Below are positions 7,573 through 14,202 of a stretch of 16,614 bases of DNA, piece after piece. Position numbers and translations under genes: made by a program. The notes below the pieces were generated by a model. It was not told the origin of the DNA, did not search any database, and worked only from the letters and a program-made list of their open reading frames with translations. Position 1 is the first letter of the stretch. Each line of letters opens with the position of its first letter. Source of the DNA: Halobacteriales archaeon SW_5_68_122 (lineage in GTDB: Archaea > Halobacteriota > Halobacteria > Halobacteriales > Haloarculaceae); contig PXSL01000013.1 in the NCBI GenBank assembly GCA_003022815.1, positions 1 through 16,614 of the forward strand. Reading direction: 5' to 3'.

Positions 7573-8111
7573 GACATGTGGGCGGCGATATCGGCCTCGG
7601 TGATGATACCCGCCAGCTGACCGTCGTCGACCACCATCACGGCGTCCTGGTGGTTGAGGTGTGCGTTCAGTTCATCGAGCGTCGCGTCCGGTTCGACGGT
7701 CGTGATGGCCTCCCGCATCGCCTCGGCGACCGGTAGCCCACCCGCGTCCTCCGAGTCGAGCTGTCTGATGTCGGAGTTCGAGATGATGCCCTGCGGCCGC
7801 CCGTCCCGGACGACCGGGAGCTGTGAGTAACCCTCCTTGACCATCACGTCGATGGCCTCGCGGACGCTGTCGTCCGGCGCCACTGTGACGACGCCTTCGT
7901 GCATGATGTCCGCGGCGTGCATCACGGCGCTTTCGGCCTCGTCGAGCGCGTTGACGATACGCCGGAGCGTCGACAGCCGCGGGTCGACGTCCCCGCCCTC
8001 GATGCGGGCGATGAGCGGCTGGGAAACGTCGGCCCGCTCGGCGAGTTCGCTCTGGGTCAACTCCAGGTCGGTCCGGCGCTCCCGCAGGTCGGCCGATGTC
8101 GGCAGGTCCAT
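7569..8111 (-). CDS. HTH (XRE-type) plus paired CBS-domain transcriptional regulator
   Basis: A 180-residue cytosolic regulator. Residues about 5-62 form a Cro/C1-type helix-turn-helix (LRERRTDLELTQSELAERAD, then SQPLIARIEGG). Two CBS domains follow, from ADIMHEGVVTVAPDDSV and from EAMREAITTVEPDAT to the end, a pair that usually binds an adenosyl ligand such as AMP, ATP or SAM. So it probably senses energy or methyl status and controls a promoter, possibly its own. I chose the ATG at 8111 because a TATA box (GTATAACT, 8135-8142) is centred 27 bases before it. The ATG at 8117 is too near, and the frame open to 8171 starts upstream of the TATA box. Targets cannot be inferred from neighbours. 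Confidence 0.92.
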   Translation of the reverse strand: MDLPTSADLRERRTDLELTQSELAERADVSQPLIARIEGGDVDPRLSTLRRIVNALDEAESAVMHAADIMHEGVVTVAPDDSVREAIDVMVKEGYSQLPVVRDGRPQGIISNSDIRQLDSEDAGGLPVAEAMREAITTVEPDATLDELNAHLNHQDAVMVVDDGQLAGIITEADIAAHMS

Positions 8112-8134
8112 GCCCATGCCGACGGATAACCCCA

Positions 8135-8142
8135 AGTTATAC
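8135..8142 (-). promoter_or_regulatory. TATA box of the HTH-CBS regulator
   Basis: GTATAACT on the minus strand preceded by a T-run, centred about 27 bases before the ATG at 8111. This favours that start over ATG 8117. Confidence 0.6.
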
Positions 8143-8212
8143 AAAAAGCTTCGGCCGGAGCAAGGGTTCAAGTACCGGGCTGGGACCAGACGCCCCGTGA
8201 CCTGACGAGTAT

Positions 8213-8253
8213 CGGTCGGCCCCCGAGGCGGGAGCGGAGGGAGGGGCCGACCG
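8213..8253 (-). terminator. Stem-loop downstream of purM
   Basis: A perfect 11-bp inverted repeat, 8213-8223 with 8243-8253, with a purine-rich 19-base loop. It lies 47 bases beyond the purM stop in the gene's direction and before the regulator promoter. No T-run follows, so it may protect or process the 3' end and not end transcription itself. Confidence 0.45.
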
Positions 8254-8299
8254 GAACGGACCCTGCCCGGCCGTCAGCCCCGGCCGCCCTCCCTGTTCG

Positions 8300-9280
8300 C
8301 TACAGTTCCAGTCCACGGACCGCCACGCCGTCTCCCTCTTCGACGTGGCCGATTATCCGGGCGTCCTCAAGCACCTCGATTACCCCCCCGGCGTCCGCAT
8401 CGGGCAGGGCCGCGACGAATCCGGAGCCCATGTTGAACGTCCGGTGCATCTCCTCGTCGCTTACGTTCCCCTCCTTCTGGACGAACCGGAACACCGGTTG
8501 CGCGTCGAATGGGTCGTCGACGACGTACCGGAACTCGCCCATCCGGGAGAGGTTGGTCCACCCGCCGCCCGTGACGTGGGCGGCGGCGTGGGTCTCTGCG
8601 GCATGAAGCGGCCCGAGCGCTTCCCGGTAGATGCGGGTCGGTTCCAGGAGGACCTCCCCGATGGTCCGGTCGTCGTCGTACGGGAACGGGTCCGTGTACT
8701 CGTGGTTCGTGGTCACTGCCTCCCTGGCGAGTGTCAGCCCGTTCGAGTGGATGCCGGAAGACGGCAACCCGACCAGGGCGTCGCCCTCGCGGGCGGTGCC
8801 GTCGAACAGTTCCGACTCCGTCGCCAGTCCGGCGCAGGCGCCAGCGAGGTCCATGCCTCTGATGACGTCCGGCATCACGGCCGTCTCCCCGCCGACGAGC
8901 GCCAGTTCGGCGCGCTCGGCGCCCTTGGCGAGGCCGTCGCCGACCCCCTCGGCGGTGGCGTCGTCGGGTGCCTCGACGGCCAGGTAGTCCACGAACGCGA
9001 CCGGCGTGACGCCCGTCGCGATGAGGTCGTTGGCGTTCATCGCGATGCAGTCGATGCCGATGGTCGAGTAGTCCTCGAGCGCCTCCGCGACGAGTAGTTT
9101 CGTCCCCACGCCGTCGGTCGCAAGCGCGAGGTACCGGTCGCCGATCTCGACGAGACCGGCGTAGTCACCCTCGAACTCGCCGACGGCGCCGACAAGCGCC
9201 GCTGTCGCCGCCTCGCTGGCATCGATGTCGACCCCCGTCTCGGCGTAGGTGAGTCTCTCCTCGTCGGCGTCGTCCGTCAT
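8300..9280 (-). CDS. purM: Phosphoribosylformylglycinamidine cyclo-ligase (AIR synthetase)
   Basis: Fifth step of de novo purine synthesis: ATP-dependent ring closure of FGAM to 5-aminoimidazole ribonucleotide, in the cytosol. The 326-residue protein shows the family's landmarks in order: RLTYAETGVDIDA at the start, ATDGVGTKLLVA, MNANDLIATGVTP, LVGGETAVMPDV, LPSSGIHSNGLTLAR and HVTGGGWTNLSRM, then FNMGSGF near the C-terminus. Start ATG 9280 (MTDDADEE) was chosen over upstream in-frame codons because a T-rich box, CGTTTTTGCT at about 9303-9312, is centred about 27 bases before it. No other purine gene is in the window, so it stands alone here. No defect is seen. Confidence 0.97.
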   Translation of the reverse strand: MTDDADEERLTYAETGVDIDASEAATAALVGAVGEFEGDYAGLVEIGDRYLALATDGVGTKLLVAEALEDYSTIGIDCIAMNANDLIATGVTPVAFVDYLAVEAPDDATAEGVGDGLAKGAERAELALVGGETAVMPDVIRGMDLAGACAGLATESELFDGTAREGDALVGLPSSGIHSNGLTLAREAVTTNHEYTDPFPYDDDRTIGEVLLEPTRIYREALGPLHAAETHAAAHVTGGGWTNLSRMGEFRYVVDDPFDAQPVFRFVQKEGNVSDEEMHRTFNMGSGFVAALPDADAGGVIEVLEDARIIGHVEEGDGVAVRGLEL

Positions 9281-9358
9281 ACCACAACCGGTGGCCGACC
9301 GGAGCAAAAACGCGTCGGTTGGCGTCGTCCCGACCGCTCTCGGGACGGGACGCCCGTC

Positions 9359-10000
9359 TCAGACGGACGGAAAGCCGATGTTGAGCAGAGCGAGGGCCGC
9401 GAGGCCGACCGTTCCGACCAGGGTGATGCCGAAGACAGCCAGGTTCCAGTCCTTCACCTTCCGGCCGTCGAGCGGACCGAACGGAATCATGTTGAACGCG
9501 GCCAGTACCGCGTTAATGAGCACGCCGAACTCGCCGACGCTTCCCAGGAACCCTCCGAGGAAGACGAACGGGAGGAAGATCGCCGCCAGGAGGACGTTCG
9601 TGAGTGGACCGGCAACCGCCACGAGGCCGTTCTGCCGTTCGGTAATCCGGCCCCGGTGGTAGACGGCGCCGGGGGCGGCGAAGAGAAAGTTCGCCAGCGC
9701 CGCCCCGATACAGAGTGCGAGCATGCCGTAGTCGGCCCTGAACGCGGCTATCTGACCAAACCGGACTGCAACCACCTTGTGGGCGAGTTCGTGCAGCAGG
9801 AACCCGACGCCGACGGTCACCATGCTGAGCAGGAAGATGGCCAGGAACTCCGGTGACGATATCGCGTCGAACAGCGCTGGCGATATCGGCGGGTTGAGGA
9901 TGAAAATCGCAAACGCGACCCCGAGGGCGACCCACGCGACCGCGAGGTCCCGCAGTTCCTCCGGGTAGAACCTGATGCCACCGAACTCCAGTGCGCTCAC
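9359..10000 (-). CDS. M50-family (site-2-protease-like) membrane metalloprotease
   Basis: A 213-residue polytopic protein with about six hydrophobic segments. The zinc-binding HELAH lies at residues 70-74 within a membrane helix, GPLTN at 131-135, and the third ligand motif FNMIPFGPLDGRKV at 169-182 with D178, so the catalytic set (two His, Glu, Asp) is complete. Such proteases cut substrates within the membrane. The natural target is unknown. The GTG start at 10000 overlaps the TGA of the upstream TraB-family gene as GTGA, so translation is likely coupled to it. If traB is really frameshifted, expression of this gene may suffer. No separate promoter is seen. Confidence 0.92.
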   Translation of the reverse strand: MSALEFGGIRFYPEELRDLAVAWVALGVAFAIFILNPPISPALFDAISSPEFLAIFLLSMVTVGVGFLLHELAHKVVAVRFGQIAAFRADYGMLALCIGAALANFLFAAPGAVYHRGRITERQNGLVAVAGPLTNVLLAAIFLPFVFLGGFLGSVGEFGVLINAVLAAFNMIPFGPLDGRKVKDWNLAVFGITLVGTVGLAALALLNIGFPSV

Positions 10001-11408
10001 GTCAACGCCTCCACGATGAGGTCGATGCTGTTCTCGGCGCCGGCGAGCATGAGCCGAGCGACGCCCTCCGCGCCCTCGATGCCGGAGCCCGCAAACAGGT
10101 ACGGGAGCATGACCGTCGCAAAGAGGAGGCTGCCGATGAAACTGCCGATGTTGGTCAGCGCTACTATCATGATGAGCCGAAACAGCGGCACCTCGGTGAG
10201 GTCGCTCCACAGCTCCCGCAGCGGGGCCTCCTCGTCGGAGACGATGTCGTTCAGCTTCGAGATGTCGCCGACGTCGACGTCGAGGTAGCGCAACTCGACG
10301 TAGCCGGCGAACCACCCGGGCGCGAGAAGCGGGTTCACGCTCGTCAGCCAGGCGACGCCGCCGCCGACGCCGGCCTGGAGGTGCCCTCCACGCCCGTGTA
10401 CGTCGCGATGGCCAGGAGTGCAAAGAAGACGAGGAAGCCGAGCGTGAAGAGGTAGCCGAACAGCTTGTACAGCGAGAACCGACGGCCGGATGTCCGACCC
10501 GTCAGTTCGGACATCGCCGGCAGCCGCTCGGGCGTCTTCAGGTACCGCTCGATGCCTTCCCGGTGGCCGGCACCGACCACTGCGACAACGCGGTGGCCCT
10601 GCTCGCGGAGCGCCACCAACTGGTGGGCGATGTAGGCGTCCCGCTCGTCGATGAGCGCCTCGGCGCCGCCGGGCGAGAAGCGGCGGAACTCCTCCATCAT
10701 CGCGCCGACGACGTCGGTGTCGGTCATCCGCTCAATGTCGAACTCGTCTATCTCCTCTTCATCGGGCGCCACGAGCGAGAGCCCCACGACCAGAAGCGAC
10801 CCGAAGACGAGTCCGAGGGCAAGCCCGATCAGCAGGGTGTCGAGGACGCCGACCAGGAAGGCCGGCCCGAGGCCGGCCGGGACGACGAGTGGCCCCGCTA
10901 TCACGCTGACGGGAATCGCAATCATGAGCGCGAGACCCAGGCCGGCGCCCATGCCGACCTCGCGCGGGTCGCCGAGTCCGACGGCGAGGCCCCCGACCAG
11001 TTTCAGCTTCTCGAAGAAGGACAGCCGCGCCCAGAACCGCTGCATCGTCACCTGAATGTCGCGGTCGACCAGCGCGACGTCGGTGCCCTGCGTCTCGGCG
11101 GCGTCGATGGCCGCCTTCATGTCCGCACCGGGTTCGATGTCGAACCGGTCGCCGAGTCGCGCCTGGACGTACGACAGCATCCAGTACGCGAGGAACTGGA
11201 ACACCGTGTTCCCCTTCAGCAGGTCGCTCGCGTCAAGGTTCTCTGGGTCCTCTCCCTTCAGCTGTCGGTACCGCCCCTCGTCGAGTTCGACCGCGACGAC
11301 GTCGGGGCGCTCGGCGTCGATGACCGCCTCCACCTCCTCGACGCTCGCCTCGGAGACGTGTGCCGTACCGACGACACGAACGGAACCCCCCTCGACGGCT
11401 TCGCTCAT
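9997..11408 (-). pseudogene. TraB/PrgY-family membrane protein, frameshifted near its C-terminal third
   Basis: Homolog of the TraB (pheromone shutdown-related) family. The N-terminal domain has GTAHVSEASVEEV, VAVELDEGRY, LVDRDIQVTMQRF and VVAVVGAGHREGI, the conserved His/Glu/Arg elements. A hydrophobic hairpin interrupts it (about residues 170-240), and a membrane region begins at LFGYLFTLGFL. The first frame runs from ATG 11408 and stops at 10344. The remaining conserved part, GVAWLTSVNPLLAPGWFAGY to the end at 9997, is in the -1 frame, entered near 10372-10390. A missing G in the GGAGGG run there would restore GHLQAG continuity. From memory of the family, the stretch before AWLTS is usually longer, so an internal deletion is also possible. 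A TATA-like GTAAAC at 11432-11439 supports the start. It overlaps the M50 gene. Confidence 0.85.
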
Positions 11409-11431
11409 TGTCGGCACCTGTCGGGCGAGGG

Positions 11432-11439
11432 GTTTACGT
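11432..11439 (-). promoter_or_regulatory. Probable TATA box of the traB-M50 pair
   Basis: CGTAAACC on the minus strand centred about 27 bases before the traB ATG at 11408. The spacing is right for a leaderless transcript but the box is weak. Confidence 0.4.
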
Positions 11440-11549
11440 GTGTCGGCACGGACCGACGGCCGCCGGCTGTCGGCGGGTCGTTGTGCTCGCGCGGGTGAGG
11501 GCGCCGGCGGATCAAAGGGACCTTCCACGGCCGACGAGTCGTGTCGCAC

Positions 11550-12050
11550 ATGGGAAAACGGCTGGCCGACTCGAAGACCGAGATGACCGAGATGGTGCTG
11601 CCGAACGAGACGAACAACCTCGGACGCGCGCTCGGTGGCACGGTCCTCCACTGGATGGACATCTGTGCGGCCATCGCCAGCATGCGCTTTGCCGGGCACC
11701 AGTGTGTGACCGCGTCGATGGACCACGTCGACTTCGTAACCCCCATCGACCTCGGCGAGGTGGCCGTCATCGAGGCGTACGTTTTCTCGACGGGCCGGAC
11801 CAGCCTCGACGTGAAGGTCGATGTCCACACGGAGGATCCCCGGGAGGGCGAACGCAGGCTGTCGACGTCGTCGTTCTTCACGTTCGTGGCGGTCGACGAG
11901 TCCGGCAAGCCGACGGAGGTGCCCGACCTCGGGTGTCCGACCGACGCCGAGGCGGCCCTCCGGGAGGCGGCCGTCGAGGAGCGCCGGTCACCAGTACGGG
12001 CGAGCGACGGACCACCGTCTCGGCGACGCTACCGAGCAGGATGCGGCTGA
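11550..12050 (+). CDS. Acyl-CoA thioesterase, hotdog fold, with run-on C-terminus
   Basis: Hotdog-fold thioesterase of the YciA/BACH type that hydrolyses acyl-CoA to free acid and CoA. Conserved parts are MVLPNETNNLGRALGGTVLHWMD (with N and D typical of the active site), CVTASMDHVDF, and the strand VKVDVHTEDP, then SSFFTFVAVDESG. Residues up to about 145 (ALREAAVEERR) look native. The remaining 20 or so (from SPVRASDG) are basic and Pro/Ser-rich, and read antisense through the stress-protein gene until TGA at 12050. So the natural stop seems to be lost. ATG 11550 is preferred. GTG 11541 is possible and better placed relative to a weak ATCAAAG box. Confidence 0.9.
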   Translation: MGKRLADSKTEMTEMVLPNETNNLGRALGGTVLHWMDICAAIASMRFAGHQCVTASMDHVDFVTPIDLGEVAVIEAYVFSTGRTSLDVKVDVHTEDPREGERRLSTSSFFTFVAVDESGKPTEVPDLGCPTDAEAALREAAVEERRSPVRASDGPPSRRRYRAGCG

Positions 12051-12393
12051 TGCCTTCCCTGCCATTGCTGCCCACCACGACGGCGTCGATGTCCTCCTGC
12101 TCCGCGTAGTCGACGATGGTCCGGGGCGGCCGCCCGACGACAGTTTCCGTCGCGAACGTCGCGTCGTAGGCGTTTGTGACCTCCTCGAGCATCGTCTCCG
12201 CTGATTCCTCGGCCTCCCCGCACCAGTCCGCCCAGTAGCCCGGCAGTGCCGCCTCCGGCAGCGCCTCGTAGCCCGCGCTCACGAAGTCGAGCACGTGGAG
12301 CAGGACGATTTTGGCGTCGTTGTACCGCTCGACGGCGTGTTCGGCGGCCTTCTCCGACAGTCCCGACCCGTCATATGGGACCGGTACCCGCAT
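11878..12393 (-). CDS. Universal stress protein (UspA domain), with run-on C-terminus
   Basis: A 171-codon frame whose first 133 residues or so form a single Usp domain. It starts MRVPVPYDGSGLSEKA, and ends with the nucleotide-binding loop GSNGREGISRILLGS, matching the G-x2-G-x9-G-S pattern of ATP-binding members, followed by the last strand RRSPVLVT. Beyond this the frame continues about 38 residues of Pro/Arg-rich sequence antisense to the thioesterase, which is not Usp-like. A clear TATA box is 26 bases upstream of ATG 12393. It is probably a stress-related nucleotide-binding protein; its exact role is unknown in this group. The tail overlap with the thioesterase is 173 bases. Confidence 0.9.
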   Translation of the reverse strand: MRVPVPYDGSGLSEKAAEHAVERYNDAKIVLLHVLDFVSAGYEALPEAALPGYWADWCGEAEESAETMLEEVTNAYDATFATETVVGRPPRTIVDYAEQEDIDAVVVGSNGREGISRILLGSVAETVVRRSPVLVTGAPRRPPPGGPPRRRSDTRGRAPPSACRTRRPPRT

Positions 12394-12414
12394 GGGCGGG
12401 TCTACTTCCGGGAG

Positions 12415-12424
12415 CTTATTATTG
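12415..12424 (-). promoter_or_regulatory. TATA box of the universal stress protein gene
   Basis: CAATAATAAG on the minus strand, the most AT-rich patch in the intergenic region, centred about 26 bases before ATG 12393. Confidence 0.65.
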
Positions 12425-12565
12425 CCGGCTGTACCCACCTGAAGCGGTCCCGTCCGAAAAGCCGGGGTTCGCGCGATCACCGACCGAGTATCGCGGGTGG
12501 ATCTCGAAAGGATTACAGCCGGCAGTATCAAAGCCTGGTGGCGACCCGTCCGCCGCCGGGAGGTG

Positions 12566-12571
12566 TTTATC
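12566..12571 (+). promoter_or_regulatory. TATA box of the gene starting at 12594
   Basis: TTTATC followed by a C-run, centred about 26 bases before the ATG. It fixes the start at 12594 and argues against the longer frame open upstream. Confidence 0.65.
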
Positions 12572-12593
12572 CCCCGCTCCCGTACCGGCGGCC

Positions 12594-13049
12594 ATGAGCC
12601 TGGAGGACGTCGACCCACCCGCGCCGCCGGAACTCCCCGAGATGGACGCCGACGCCTACGAGGACGTCGAGGTGCAGGGCGAGGACTACCACCGCAAGGA
12701 CCTGGAGGCGTTTCTGACCGAGGGCGCCTGGGAGAAGGCCTTCGGGACGTGGGCCCGCGAGACGAACTTAGAGGAGCACGGCTTCGAGATAGCCCGCGAA
12801 CTGGGGCTGTTCGAGGAGTTCGACTTTTTCTGGGACGACTTCGCCGATAGGGTCGGCTATCACGCGCCCGGCATCCCGGAGGACTGGCGCGAGCGAAACC
12901 TCCACCCCGACCTGGAGTCGTGGGACACCGTCTCGGGCATCAACGCCTCGCTGGCGGAACTGGGCGACACGGTCAGCCGGACGCTGAAGGCCGACTACGT
13001 CGACTGGGAGGCCGATTACGAGGCCCCCGACGACCTTCCCGACTTCTAA
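12594..13049 (+). CDS. Conserved haloarchaeal protein of unknown function
   Basis: A 151-residue very acidic soluble protein with no signal peptide and no membrane segment. It is rich in Asp, Glu, Trp and aromatic residues. Recognisable blocks are DAYEDVEVQGEDYHRKDLE, FLTEGAWEKAFGTWARET, LGLFEEFDFFWDDFADRVGY, GIPEDWRERNLHP, and INASLAELGDTVS toward the end YEAPDDLPDF. I know similar proteins as conserved haloarchaeal hypotheticals but cannot give a family name or reaction. The long helical, Trp-spaced pattern suggests a compact helical fold. Start chosen from the TATA box 26 bases upstream. Its TAA overlaps the stop of the convergent PEBP gene by four bases. Confidence 0.85.
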   Translation: MSLEDVDPPAPPELPEMDADAYEDVEVQGEDYHRKDLEAFLTEGAWEKAFGTWARETNLEEHGFEIARELGLFEEFDFFWDDFADRVGYHAPGIPEDWRERNLHPDLESWDTVSGINASLAELGDTVSRTLKADYVDWEADYEAPDDLPDF

Positions 13050-13600
13050 AGGCGGTCGTAGGTCGCCATGAAACTCGTGCTCGAGAGCACCAGCGACTCG
13101 GCGGCGTCGTCGAAGGCGTCCCGGGTGGCTCCGGGATCGATGTCGAGTTCGGCCTCCAGCGCGAACACGCTAAAGCGGTACTCGTCGTCGCCTTCCGTCT
13201 GGTGGCACGGCGAGCGGTAGCCGAGTTCTCCCTCGTCGTTGCTCCCCTGTGTTGCGCCCGCCGGGTCCTCGAGGCGCGCTTCGGCCGGCCGGTCGGCCGG
13301 AATCCCCAGCGGGTCCCCCGGCGGGAGGTCCCACAGCAACCAGATGGTCCCCGGGTCGTAGCCGCGGAGCCACTCGCCGACGACGGCCAGCGATTCCGTC
13401 CCCTCCGGGACGCCCCGGACGGTCAGCGGCGGCGACTCGCCGGCCCCGTCGCAGGTGAACCGGACCGGTATCTCCTCGTCGAAGGCCGGCGAGGAGAGCG
13501 TCAGGTCGTCCGGTTCGGGCGGTTCGCCGCCGATGGTGCACCCGGTGCCCCCGGCCAGCAGGGTCGCCGGAGCGGCCGTCAGAAGCTCTCGGCGGCGCAT
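13046..13600 (-). CDS. YbhB/YbcL-type PEBP lipoprotein (Tat-exported)
   Basis: A 184-residue member of the phosphatidylethanolamine-binding (Raf kinase inhibitor-like) family. The N-terminus MRRRELLTAAPATLLAGGTGC has twin Arg, a hydrophobic stretch and a lipobox-like end at C21, so it is probably Tat-exported and lipid-anchored on the outer face, usual for haloarchaea. The mature part shows the PEBP pattern: LSSPAFDEEIPVRFTCDGAG, SPPLTVRGVPEGTESLAVV, WLLWDLPPGD, GYRSPCHQTEGDDEYRFSVFAL. The YbhB hallmark GYRGPCPP reads here GYRSPCHQ. Ligand and role are unknown. A TATA-like CTTTAGC lies at about 13621-13627. Overlaps the convergent gene by four bases. Confidence 0.92.
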   Translation of the reverse strand: MRRRELLTAAPATLLAGGTGCTIGGEPPEPDDLTLSSPAFDEEIPVRFTCDGAGESPPLTVRGVPEGTESLAVVGEWLRGYDPGTIWLLWDLPPGDPLGIPADRPAEARLEDPAGATQGSNDEGELGYRSPCHQTEGDDEYRFSVFALEAELDIDPGATRDAFDDAAESLVLSSTSFMATYDRL

Positions 13601-13654
13601 ACGTACGCTTCGGGCCGGGCGCTAAAGACCGATGCGGTCGCGGGCCGCCGTGCA

Positions 13655-13663
13655 GTTGATTAC
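13655..13663 (+). promoter_or_regulatory. Probable TATA-like box of the HEWD-cutA unit
   Basis: GTTGATTAC centred about 27 bases before ATG 13686. It favours this start over the in-frame codon at 13632. Confidence 0.4.
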
Positions 13664-13685
13664 GCTGGCCGCCCTCAAGCAAGAC

Positions 13686-13892
13686 ATGGACGCCGAAATC
13701 GTTCCCCCCGAGCGGCGATCCTGCGAGCTCTGCGGCCGGACGGACGTCTGGGACGAGTCGGCCGAGAACTGGGTCATCGCCGTCGAGGACGGCGAGCGCC
13801 GGGTTGGTAACAAGCACTGCATCCACGAGTGGGACATCAACGGCCGGTACAACCCCGTCGTGAGCGGGTCGAACGGCGAGGAGTCACGATAG
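13686..13892 (+). CDS. HEWD family protein (small zinc-finger-like)
   Basis: A 68-residue haloarchaeal protein of the HEWD family, named for the His-Glu-Trp-Asp motif seen here in KHCIHEWDINGRYNP. A C-x2-C pair (SCELCGR) near residue 12 plus C and H in HCIHEW suggest a single zinc site. Function is unknown. Start ATG 13686 (MDAEIVPPERRSC) fits the family length and the TATA-like box. The TAG at 13890-13892 is one base from the cutA GTG, so the two form an operon. Confidence 0.88.
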   Translation: MDAEIVPPERRSCELCGRTDVWDESAENWVIAVEDGERRVGNKHCIHEWDINGRYNPVVSGSNGEESR

Positions 13893-13893
13893 G

Positions 13894-14196
13894 GTGCCGA
13901 CCGCCTACGTCACGGCCCCGCCGGAGGCGGCCGACGACATCGCGACGGCGCTGGTCGAGGAGGAACTGGCCGCCTGCATCAACCGCCTCAAGTGTCGCTC
14001 GACATTCCACTGGGAGGGCGAGGTCACGACCGAAGAGGAGGTGGTCCTGCTGGCGAAGACCACCGCCGAGCGGTACGACGAGTTGCAGGACCGGGTGGTC
14101 GAACTCCACCCCTACGAGGTGCCCTGTGTTGAGCGGTTCGACGAGGCCGACGTCCTCGAGTCGTTCGGCGCGTGGCTGGATGAGTCGGTGCGTTGA
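13894..14196 (+). CDS. cutA: CutA1 divalent-cation tolerance protein
   Basis: A 100-residue trimeric cytosolic protein of the CutA1 family, linked to divalent metal (copper) tolerance in bacteria, though its biochemical role is uncertain. The family landmarks are visible: VTAPPEAADDIATALVEEELAACINR, then FHWEGEVTTEEEVVLLAKTTAERYDEL, then VVELHPYEVPCVERF. The aromatic W in FHWEG and the HPYEVPC strand are the usual signature. GTG at 13894 is the start, one base after the HEWD stop, so translation probably depends on the upstream gene. The gene ends six bases from the convergent membrane protein stop. Confidence 0.95.
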   Translation: MPTAYVTAPPEAADDIATALVEEELAACINRLKCRSTFHWEGEVTTEEEVVLLAKTTAERYDELQDRVVELHPYEVPCVERFDEADVLESFGAWLDESVR

Positions 14197-14202
14197 GCTT
14201 TC

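Noticed and set aside
8172..8212. Stretch GGGTTCAAGTACC looking like a tRNA T-arm
   Set aside because: No matching acceptor, D-arm or anticodon arm is found on either strand around it.
8345..9097. 250-codon plus-strand frame opposite purM
   Set aside because: Shadow of purM, whose motifs on the minus strand are unmistakable.
12394..12593. Possible coding region upstream of the gene at 12594
   Set aside because: The frame is open but the sequence has no coding character and holds both divergent TATA boxes, so it is an intergenic promoter region.
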